Shown: piece by piece, positions 1 through 10,085 of the stretch
How positions within the stretch are numbered: position 1 is the first letter of the stretch
How the letters are laid out: each line of letters opens with the position of its first letter
Source of the DNA: Pezizomycotina sp. ARF18
Taxonomy: Eukaryota; Ascomycota
Length of the DNA stretch: 24,153 nt
Assembly (NCBI GenBank): GCA_002224055.1
Contig: AZLU01000376.1
Coordinates: 1 to 24,153 of the forward strand
Direction of reading: 5' to 3'
Position numbers and translations under genes: made by a program
The notes under the pieces: model-generated
Seen by the model: only the letters and a program-made list of their open reading frames with translations
Database searches by the model: none
Told to the model about the DNA's origin: nothing

Positions 1-124
1 TAATTCATCTAGGAACTTGGCGTTAAGACACAGGATTGCACGACTATTACATCGTTTATGGAATCCATAGTCGTATAGCCAGGGTTGGTCGGGAGATTTC
101 CGAAATCAACTTATTCGGCCGGGA

Positions 125-505
125 TTCAGGGCGCCTTGTACCGTTGCTTGCCTGCTAGCCGGAGTCTCTGCGCGAAGTCTGCACCATCAAAGATAACGTT
201 TGGCTGTGGGCATCTTGCCAGTTCTTTTTGCATATCCTCTAGTAGGTCGGAATACGCCTGGATAATGAATTCGCTCTGAAGCCACTGGAGTACGAAATCT
301 TAAGGACCTCTACAGCGTAACCCTGGTTAAGGACATTGCGGCGATTGGGTTGGGTGCGGCGGGCGTCATGGACAGTAAAAACTGCGGTATCCTCCTCCAT
401 CTCTAGGCTCCTAATGGTGTTATGTATGGAAAAAGGGGGAGATCTTTGGTGCCTGGGATAAGTGTCGCTTCTGCATAGGTGAGGACGTTTTTCTTTCCTT
501 TGCTC
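125..505 (-). CDS. Frameshifted coding-like fragment, unknown product
   Basis: I do not recognise this product. On the minus strand one frame is open from about 505 down to a stop at 239-241 and encodes a charged, ordinary-looking protein stretch that includes MEEDTAVFTVHDARR and LNQGYAVEVLKISYSSG. Near 275-283 the protein-like reading moves to another frame, which continues with AYSDLLEDMQKELARCPQ and VIFDGADFAQRLRLAGKQ before a stop at 125-127. The two frames join at a point that needs a change of one base, the same kind of break seen in the better-identified genes of this window. No start codon context or intron could be fixed, and the plus strand reads much less like protein. It could be part of a real gene whose other end lies left of the window, or an old remnant. 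The direction is supported by amino-acid character only. Confidence 0.35.
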
Positions 506-3366
506 TATCTTTTATTTTTCTTGGGGCTGTCACGATCATTGTCCTACGATAAGGTTTCTAAACTATTCGGTGCATATACTGGCGTACGGCTCACGGTAAA
601 TCACTCGGTCCGCCAAAAAGGGAAAAAAAAAAGAAACCAGCAAGCTCATAGTCGCAGATGCAAGTATGAATGGTGCTTCAGAAGCTAGGGTGACATGAAT
701 AACCTAAAGAGGTCCTTTCATTCTTCTCCCTTCTTTTTCTGGTTTTTGATCCCGATATTTTTTTTTCTCGGTATCTACTATAGGGCCTAGAGCATATAAG
801 TATTGTACTGTATTGTATTAAGGCACTTATGTCCTTTTTGACTGGAAAAATGCCGTGCGGCTCCAGCTAATTAGGTTACAAGTACCGGTAAACCAAAATC
901 TGATCTCAGTATAATACCTTAGAGAGGTCGTGAACCATCGATAAAGCTATCCGATCAGGACCCGAAGAGGTCATCAGCTCTGCGAGGAGGAGAGTAGCAG
1001 CGAGGAAACCCTCGGTAGCATCCATAAAAGGAACGGTATTCATTTTTTCGGCCGTTAAGAAGAAACCGTTGCTACGAGGCGAAAGAAGTACGGTCCGCCG
1101 GTAATACAGAGAATAGGCTGCGGTACTCGCAGAATTACGGAGGTTGAAGCAAAACGAAAGCCACTCGATGTCAAACCTTATTACGCTGCACCTTGGTTTA
1201 AACAAAACGGGGCAAAGTTCTGGTTTAGACTTTTTCTAGCTTTTCTTTGACGTAACACGCCGACGAGGGAATATCTTTTGTAAGAACTGGGTGCCAAAAT
1301 TTTAAATATTAGTGGCAGTTTCCTTTCTATATTCTCCCAAGTTCAAGTATTAATCAGCGCTTACGCGAGCTTTCCAAGCAAAAGTCTGGTGTCAAAGAGG
1401 AAAGGTTAGTAGTTTAACAATGTTTAAATACAGCGGGTTCAAACTTAAGATATCTAAAAAGAAATGAGCGTGGTGTCCGTATCTAGTTAGGCTTCGGTAT
1501 CCTGCAGCTTTGAATAGAGCGGCTCTCTCACGCAGTGCAGTTTCTATGGACTTAGAAAGTTGTTCAAGCTAAAAGCTTCGTCCTTTAAACTCAAAGTAGG
1601 CAGCCAAATCATGAAGAATAACATATATTATTTATATAAATACACGGAAGTTACCGTTCGTTGCCTTTCGATGACTAAACGGCAAGTATGTACTTGGAGC
1701 GGTATTGCTAATAAATTACCTGGTCTTCATGGTATTTTTTTTGCTCACGCGTCTATTTGTAGCCTGTCACAAAGGCTTCCAGACTATCTATTTGTATCTT
1801 TGGTGGATATCCAAACGTTTGCTGCTTAATTTCGAGCGCTTCTATTTGTAAAATATTCCATAAAAGAAAGGCCGGTTATTTTCGAAAAATAAATATCATA
1901 AATAATATTTAAGCAATAATTGTTTTGCTTCTCTTTGAAAGTTAACAGACGCTTATTCCAATATTTTCTTTATCCTCGCACAGGTACTTAGGTAATAATA
2001 TATTTCTCTATATACTTTCCAAAGAGTAAACACTGCAACGAATTGTTGCCCGCGGGCTATTAAACTCATTTTAAGTCGCTCGTTACTGCTTCAGCCAAAC
2101 TTAAGTACGGCAAACATGACAAACACAAGAGAACTCCTCAGTTCGAGATATTCCTATCTCGTACACCGCTACTTTTCCAAGCCATGTACAAGATTTATCC
2201 TTAAGCTCGTCAACAGGTTAGGATTATGAGCAAAAAGGGTATTTGATCTGATAGTGGGTCTGGTGTATGTTAATAACTACCGGTATCGATAAGTATCTCG
2301 CGTTCAGCGCTTTGGCTCGACAACAACTCCATAACTATGAAGCCATGGCTCGAGCTTGCAAGGAATACATAACATACTTAAATTCATGGGTCTACCCGTG
2401 AAAAGTTTTATAACAAAGATAGCACTCGTACACCCACGAAAACTGAGTAATATCAGGGTCTTTCTAGCTGGAATACCCTATGGCGATACCTGGAGCCGCC
2501 ACAAAAGGCGGGATTTTATACTAGGAAGCGCGTGTTTATCGGACGTTCTGGGACGTTCTTGATAGTTTCGTAGCTGAAAGAGGCTAAAGAAAGAAGGGGC
2601 AAGATTCTCTTAGAATATTCTTTATTGTCAACAAAAGGATTAATCGGAGTGCGATAGAACCGGATTGGAAGAGCGTGGTCAAGTACTACAACATATTCAA
2701 GAACAATTACTTGATTACGGTAAATCTCACGCGGCATTTATCACCCTTCGTAAGGCACGCTTCGTTCTATCCACACGATTAATTCGATGTCTGTAGTAAG
2801 GTTTAAAGAGCAAGATCTTTAATAAAGATAAATTTCATTAGAAAGCGAAAAGCTCGCTGGGTACGAAAATTAGCAGCTCGAAAGATAAAAAACAGATTCT
2901 GTTCGGAGGTCTCCTTATACTCATACAAGTATGACGCAGCTCAGATAGCATAACTACGGACGAAACAAGTTCTATGACCTTCAAATGGAAACGCGTCGAC
3001 TTTCGGTGATATCCTCTGACATCTACTTAAAACCCCGAAAATATAAAACGAAGCTACGATGCGACGCAACCATCGATATCTGCCTATGACTATTGGAGAT
3101 GACGCAGCTGTTGCGGTCTTAATAGTTGCTCCGAATTTCTCCAAAGCAAAATTATTGTTTGAATCCAAGAAGAGGTTCTCTTGCATATGTAGTTCAAGCG
3201 TAACCCACTGACCACAATCACACCGAGGTATCATCTCGCAACGGGAGCGGGAATCTGAAACCGGAATATTAATTCGAAGGTTAAAACGTGAATTGCTAGT
3301 ATTTCGTTGCAATTGAAAGGATATTGTTCTAATGTATACACTTGAGTTATTCTAGAGCTTTAATAA

Positions 3367-3858
3367 AGCGACGGCGATGAATTTCAGATGCCTGATAGAG
3401 CTATAGAGCAATTACACCTACTGGTCCAGCTCGAGTTATACGTCAAGAGGTTTATGGCAGCACTTAATGTCATTAGTGAATGGCCTTCTAATGGAAGGTT
3501 CACAGAAGTGTTGAGAACATGATAACAAAGAAATCGCGCGATAACTGCCCACAATCGGACGATTGGGATTACTATAGATACGCTATTATTAATGTCAAAG
3601 GAAAGTTAAAAAATGGCAGGTATGGACGCCATTGCAATAGTAGAGCAAATGAGTGCAATCTTGGCCAAATCAAGAGGAAAGGTGACAGAGGAACGCCAGA
3701 GTTTCAATTCAAATATCGAGAAGCACGAGGTTTCCCTAGACCGAATATATATTAAACGTTGGATCCAGATCAGTCATCGAAAAATCCCCTATGTAACCCT
3801 ATTACCTTCGATATCTGTCTTAGAATGGTCACCGAATCTCTCTGGTGAGTGTACCTAA
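3367..3858 (+). pseudogene. Possible decayed reading frame, unknown product
   Basis: A single plus-strand frame reads through about 160 codons with stops at only two places, a TGA-TAA pair near 3502-3507 and a TAA near 3607-3609. The first part includes DEFQMPDRAIEQLHLLVQLE and FMAALNVISEWPSNGRF. The last part is an 81-codon open frame from an ATG at 3613 to a stop at 3856-3858 and includes GMDAIAIVEQMSAILAKSRG, which looks like an amphipathic helix. A second frame is open over 3519-3755. I recognise no family. In a block this stop-rich, such a run could be chance or the relic of a gene or element. Confidence 0.2.
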
Positions 3859-5469
3859 CTTGATACTGATCTCCCCGGATAGAAACTCGATCACTCTTTA
3901 AGTAGTAAGGATAGGTGCCATTACCAATTATCTTAAATTAAAGGAAAGATAGATTCTTTCCGCATACAAATGAGACATGCATTGCGATAGAGACTCAGGG
4001 AGTGGATATTCAGCCGCTCGCTTTAAAGTTGATGTCATTATATTGAAATAATAAACAACATCCACAAACGTATCATCCATACTTCCCATGCCACGCAGGG
4101 AAGGAGTAATTGGTTCATAACGAGACTAAGGTTAAAGCTCCCATTACTGCTAACCTCATTCCAACCGACAATACAATGTGCGCATGAGATGCATCAATCT
4201 AGCGTATAGGCAATACGCCTTATCAAATACGGCAGAGACTACGGATACACTAACACTCAATCAAAGTAAATAATGATATAACAGATTCATATTAGTCGAA
4301 AAGTTGAGAATTTCAAGATGCCGTGGCGATATTTAGAAAGCACCCCACTCTGCGGTAGCGTTGAGACTGGCTACGGAACAATAATATTCAGATATATATA
4401 CCAATCTGTAACGAATTCAGTGAGTTGATCATGCGTCTCTCCTAAATGATTCCAGACCCCAATCGTACCCACAAAAGTCTTGATAACGGCCTTGCCGATG
4501 AGGTCATATTGAAATACCTAATTTAACTCATATTATACTATATATTTCATGTAAGAGCGATGGGAGCTGAATCTTTGGCATGTTTTTCCGAGTAAGATGG
4601 GACTAATTGCAACTGATTTGGATTCCACGGGCTCGACGAGATCCATAATCAGAACTTGTGCTATTTATCATTCGGTCGATATAATGAGGGCCGTGTAATC
4701 GAATTATTCGAGTCGTTTAATACGAAATAGCAAAACAAAAACTTTATGGAACTTGACATATTTCTAGAAAACTCTCAATATTTCCATTAAACCGCCTCAC
4801 GAGAAGGAGTGCGATACAAACTGACTGATTAGTCATTGTATCATGTCTGACTGCCATCGATACTCTAAGTATTATCAACGAGAAATTTTTACAAAGTTAT
4901 TTTCGTGCTTGTCACGGACCATGAATATATCGACGTAGAGATGTGAGTCCGAGTGATAATAATTATTGAAGAGTACTGATATACATGGATAACATGATAT
5001 CGTACCTTCTGCCACTACTACAGAATGTTTATAAAAGTACATCCAGCTATCATGATTTTTGAAAGAACCTCAGAGTCTGTTTCCGCGATAACGATGAGCC
5101 TACGATGCGCAGGCATTGGACAGGGTTACTAGCAGTACGATGTCAACTAACTGCAAATTAAAATAGTAGGTTAAGTTTTATGCAATCTTCAAAGTTATAA
5201 TTGTGACTTCATCTCTTCATATCCAGACGTAGCTCCAGACGAATATATTCCAAAATCTATAAAGGTCAAAAGGCCCAACGAGTGATATTTAATAATATTC
5301 TAAACGTCGATAGAAGACTTCTCGACAAATCAAGGAATGCATGTATTCTTTGATATAACATGTCGAGGCTGGAAATCAAGCATGAGCACAAAGTCCAAGT
5401 TCCTTGTCAAACAAGGATAGAATTTTTCATTTTCAGATATTTTTCAACGCGACTATGGGTGCACGTACA

Positions 5470-5498
5470 TTTTTTTTTTTTTTAAAAAAAAAAAAAAA
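5470..5498. repeat. T14A15 palindrome
   Basis: Fourteen T are followed directly by fifteen A, giving a nearly perfect self-complementary tract able to form a hairpin or cruciform. It is the only long homopolymer in several kilobases on either side. It lies in gene-poor DNA. Confidence 0.9.
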
Positions 5499-7395
5499 CC
5501 TCTAGAATGATCATGATAATCAACTCGTAAAGGATCGATTGCGGTAGCGGTTTATGAGGTCAACAAAGTCTGTCTTGAGACATGAGAACGGCCGTATGTG
5601 CGCCGCACAACGATTATAGGGTTTTCAAGACTATACGTTCCCTTCGTAATCCCACCAATTTATGCACAGGGCATGATTGGTACATACAGTCTTTTATGGT
5701 ATCCTTCTCTTTTAAAGAATGAAGCAGGGCGTTTTTTATGTCTCAGTGATGCTCATTATTAATATCTATCATGTTCAACGTTTTGAACCGTCTAATAGTA
5801 TCGTAATGGTTTTCTTGGAACCCTAAACTATCAAGACGAGGCCTAGCAGCTACCTGAGTGAATTAATTTTGAGCATATCAACCCCTAGTGAGAAGATTAA
5901 GTTGCGCCGAAGAGCTTAGGAGTCGATAAATTATCTGTTCTGCCGTAGTCCTTTTAGACAGTAACCGTATCCTGATATACTTTATATCCTTCGTGCTCTG
6001 CGCGCTGAGGTTTTCTGTCGAAATTTCTTTGATGTATTGCGTAGTAAGTCGTCGAATAGTCGTTGTCGTCACATTGTAAATATTACTGTATTAATGACGA
6101 AAACTCGGACGAGTGACAGGGTGACAATATCAAGCTAATTGAGTGCCTTAGACCGAAAATTTGATAAGTATCTGTTAATGCCGGACTTAGTGGCGATTGA
6201 AACATTGGACGGCTTCAAGTGAACTCATGAAAGCTTTTGCATGTGGTGACTCGTTCAAGGCACTTCTGCCGGCTCATTTCTCCGCTTTCAGTGCCTGCTA
6301 TTGTCGCCATGTTCTTAAGTCTGGTGTAAGCTCATCAACTGAAAAGTTTACTCGTTATCAGGCGGTGGCTCTGCAATCTTGTATGGCCGGTTATTCAGTA
6401 GAGGATCCGGTATATTTATAAAGCTGTAAGATGACCTCTTCCATGCCACGTAGCGCAATGATATGCGCGCTTCATGTAGCTTTCGGTGTCTTTTCCAAAA
6501 AGCATTCTTTATCTCTCCGAACGAATACAAACAGAATATACATCTGCTCTGACTTTTACGCTAAGAAAGCCATTGGCAATGATTGGGTGATCTGCTTCAA
6601 TATGTCATTCTGCTTATTGGGCTAACAGGATGCGTAACTTCGGTGCATCCTCAACTTTAGGGTCATATCGACTCACTTCTACCCGCAAGTAAGGATTTTC
6701 TCTATTTCCAATTCTTATTTTATAGAATAGCCGGGCAGGCATCGTAGCTCCCGTCTCCTCAACTTTCCATCCCTCTGTTACTAGAGGACACACTCCTTTC
6801 TACCAAATCTGCACGAACACAAATATTCGCCGTACTACGAAGGGGAAGATTCTCGATGTCAGTTTTCCTAAATGCCCAAGCACCATGAAGGTTTGAAGAT
6901 TCCCGAGTATCTGCGGTTTTTCCTCCCTCCAGAACGATGCATCACTGCTCACGAGCTTTGTGCTGTAGAACGAAATACCCTTGGGCTCGGGAAACAACTA
7001 ATATATAAGTGACAACATAACTTGTTCACAGGATACCACTAAATGTAGTGGAGAAAGTTGAATAATATATTTAACTTCAAAGACCAGCACTGTCGATTTC
7101 AGTGTGCCAAAATGGCGGAAAGTGTTCGGATACTAGTATAGGCTATGCGCCACCAACAGAACAGCGAGCAACGGTATTGATCGCGAGTTACTCATTCACG
7201 CAAGAGGCTAATTGTTGAACCATCGGGGACAAGAGCAGGAAGCTGTGCCTGGAATATATTTCCCCTTGTACCAGACGTAGTAGGCTCGGTAAAAATTAAT
7301 TTTTCAGCAGCGGAGAAAATAAAAAAAAATAAAAAAAAAGAAAAGAAAACAAAAAGTAAATAGAGCAATAAGTAAATAATGGAAAAATAAATAAA

Positions 7396-7490
7396 GAAGT
7401 GTGAGCCGTGAGAGTCGAACCTTGGTCCTCACAGTCGGAAGGCTGGAGATCCTAAAGCAAACTACGCTTATACCATTCCCCTAAGAGAGC
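7396..7490 (-). other. Weak tRNA-like site (A-box and B-box resemblance)
   Basis: Read on the minus strand, TAGGGGAATGG resembles a tRNA A box, and GGTTCGACTCTCAC, about 50 bases later, resembles a B box and T arm. No proper acceptor stem can be paired: the seven bases before the A box do not match those after the B box, and no convincing D or anticodon stem forms. This is at best a decayed tRNA or a tRNA-derived fragment, and it may be chance. Confidence 0.2.
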
Positions 7491-8215
7491 TGGTGGTGAA
7501 AGCCTTTTGCCCGGGAAGACCATATAAACCAACCTACAGAACCTGAGGGAAACATGCCCGACTCGTGAAACATCGTGATCATTATTAAATACTATATTAA
7601 AATCACCCAAATCCTTTATATAGCTAGATTTAACCTCCCTCCTCTCAAAGGCGAGATAACGTTAACCCTAGAGTATAACTCCGGTAGAACGGATGGAAAC
7701 TTCTACTACTTATCGGAAACACAATTACTATCTATTGTCGCAAGCGGGGGGACAAATTTATAATCAATTCCTTAGTTCAAGCCAAAAAACGACGAGTACG
7801 TACGAGTATTGATATCTAAATTCCATTTACTTGTAGCTTAAATATCCCATTGAAATAGTAAGAACCGCCATCCTAAATATTCACAATGCTTTATGTGGCT
7901 AAACTGCGACTCAGAATTTATCTTTCACCAACTCCTTAAATTTGTTTATACGACTTATAATTATCCGACCAAAGATGGCTAAAAAGAGCCGTTATTGAGC
8001 GTGTAAATGATTGTTTTAATATGGGAAAGGGCGGCTTAAGCGTAAATTCTTACAAGAAATAGTTGTATTATTGGAAAGTTATTTGGATATACAGTAACCC
8101 CAAAACGCCCACCTCGACCCAAAAATTAACCAGACAATCCTACTTGTAATACAAAAAACGAGTACTACCTGCACTTCTACAACTGCTGTCGTGACGTCGG
8201 TGCTAATAATACATC

Positions 8216-9576
8216 TCACGCGTAAGAAACGCTCCCGTCCTCTCCGAGCATCGCTTCATCTAGCGTTGGCTCACCTTCCGCATCGCCGCTCCACGCCGTA
8301 CTATCGCCACCCCTCGCTCCAGTTATCGTGACTTCCTCCGCACTCCCGGCTCCAGCCCCAACCGCAACCCCAACGACCCCCGGCGCCGGAACCCGAAATA
8401 AATCCGGATGTATCCCCGCCGCGGCCGCAGCAGCCGCCGCAACAAGCGCATTCTCCGCCGCCGTAGCATCTCCACTACCCCCATTCACATCCTCCTCGTT
8501 ATCATACCACATGCCCATCTCCTGCAGCATCTGCCTCCCCGTCCCGTCCTCCGAACGCACATATATAAATCGTGTAAAAAGTAATTATCCCTCTCGTAAT
8601 CTAAATCGCTAAAAGCGTGTACTATGTTATCGTATTTTTCTTCTGTGACGGGGTAATGTTTTAGGTAGAGGGCGATTTGGGTTCTATTCCGAGGTTCCGC
8701 TGTGGTTGAGGAGCTTGCAGAGGCATTCTAGCGCGTACCGTTCGGATTCTTTGTCGTGGAAGGACGCGGAGTTGCGGGGAGGCAGATGAAGAGGAGCGGA
8801 CGAGGGCGTTGTAGACGCGGGGAGCGCAGAGGCTTAGCTCGTAGGATTCTTTGGTGAGGACGTAGTCGGCGTCGTTTTCGTAAAAGTCTACGCAGTTTTC
8901 GTTAGCTAGAGGAGTTACAAAAAAAATTTGTAGAGAGACTTGCTTTCGGATTTTACTTTGCTGCAAACGAGGAACCGCAGCGTCTTCAGCGCTTGCAGGC
9001 GGGCTGTCGGGTCTGCACTGACGACCTGCTGTAATAGAAGCTCGAAAGGCCCGTGTGACAGGGCTCGCTCCGCGATTATCCGTAGGGATCTGTATGCGTA
9101 TATATATGAGCCTTCAAGATCCTTTCGAGAGTAAGAGAACAAATTCGAAAAGTAAACGTCCAATGTTGACATACGCTCTCGCCAAGTTGTAGTTCACGCC
9201 CTTCGCTAACGTGTGTAGCGTATCCAATTTAATCGCTAAAAAGACGCAACAAACACCTTGTTAGCTACCACAGCTCCACGGAGACCAAATATAGCACCCT
9301 CACTGGAAGAAGGCTTTCTCTTACCATCTTCGATATCCTTATCCAAGTTATCCTGCTGCCGCGGCGGTGTAATCTCGCACCTCGCCTTGAACGTCTCGAG
9401 CTGCCGGTACGTTATCTGAGCTGCGGCGACTATGAACACGCCTTTACAAAGGTGATTAAAATTAGCAAGAAATATCTTCCGCAACGCTTTGAAGAATCTT
9501 TAAAGTAGCCGCCTGTACCGAACCCGAACCAGAACAGCCTGTTCGCCGAGGCTTCTGTCATTGTTATCGTGACCAT
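8216..9576 (-). CDS. Unrecognised protein, probably helical
   Basis: Coding pieces in changing frames line up into one protein of roughly 440-460 residues, from ATG at 9576 (or 9561) to a stop at 8216-8218. The N-terminal part has FWFGFGTGGYFKDS, then a hydrophobic stretch around GVFIVAAAQITYRQ that could be one membrane segment, then LETFKARCEITPP. The middle looks all-helical, with SLRIIAERALSHGPFELLLQ, SADPTARLQALKTLRFLVCS, YALECLCKLLNHS and DLDYERDNYFLHDLYMCVR, a pattern seen in armadillo-like folds. The C-terminal about 90 residues are low complexity, with runs of Ala, Gly and Asp/Glu. Frame changes fall near 9485, 9238, 9165, 8922, 8765, 8688 and 8545, several at G, T or A runs, so I treat it as a real gene with sequence errors. 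It shares its upstream spacer with the divergent SRRM1-type gene. The family is unknown to me. Confidence 0.7.
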
Positions 9577-10085
9577 GATGGCTGTGGGTGCATTGCTTAG
9601 CAGAAGTGGAGACGATTTCTTCGATCCTTTTGAAAAGGATAAGAAAAAACAGGGCGAAACAAAGAGGGTTGAAGAGCGGAAGTAGCCGATATCACGTCTT
9701 AGGTGTCGCAATTTTTGTGTGGGAATGATTTGCCGCACTTCCCGCTAAAAGAAGAAAGAAGAAGTAAGTAAGATGGAAGGCTGCTGGTATGTAAGTTCTT
9801 TTTTTTTCTTTCTTTCGGTTTTGATTTTAATGGGGTCTTTCTTTTTCCTTTTTTTTTTTTTTTTTCTTTTTTTTTTTTTTTTGTTTTTTGTTTTTTGGTG
9901 CAAACTCCCCTTATTAGCTAGCAGTCGCGTAATTTTTTTTTTTTTTTTTTTTAATTTCGCCTCATCAATCCCTCTAAGAAAAATTTCTTATCAATAAAAT
10001 ACAAAAACATCACGACAAGGACGTTTTTTCCCCCTCTCCTCGTATTCACGCTTGATCACCGGCTCCACGAGAAAGTCTATCCAAC
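9577..10085. promoter_or_regulatory. Divergent spacer with long poly(dT) tracts
   Basis: This 509-base spacer separates two genes read in opposite directions and should hold both promoters. It contains T17-C-T16 (9849-9882) and T20 (9933-9952), besides shorter T runs. Poly(dA:dT) tracts are known to exclude nucleosomes in fungal promoters. That role here is inferred from position; no TATA box or factor site was recognised. Confidence 0.55.

Larger units (their letters stand above)
506..8215. other. Gene-poor block with dense stops
   Basis: I see no gene I can support here. Open frames are short and scattered on both strands, the longest being about 123 codons on the minus strand (2941-3312), and none shows a motif I recognise. 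The base mix is AT-leaning. From about 1.85 kb to 7.3 kb the sequence has very few long homopolymers, unlike the rest of the window, the main exception being the T/A palindrome at 5470-5498. A by-eye dinucleotide count over 60 bases (4021-4080) did not look like repeat-induced point mutation, but this sample is too small to exclude it. No terminal repeats or transposase and reverse-transcriptase motifs were recognised. The block may be ancient transposon debris or plain intergenic DNA. Confidence 0.5.

Noticed and set aside
2941-3312. 123-codon minus-strand frame as a gene
   Set aside because: It is the longest frame in the stop-rich block but shows no motif, no splice signals and no coherent continuation upstream or downstream.
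8328-8612. Plus-strand 94-codon frame rich in Ala, Pro and Thr
   Set aside because: It is antisense to the low-complexity C-terminus of the minus-strand gene at 8216-9576.
9773-9997. Plus-strand frame of mostly Phe residues
   Set aside because: It is a translation of the poly(T) tracts in the divergent promoter, not a protein.
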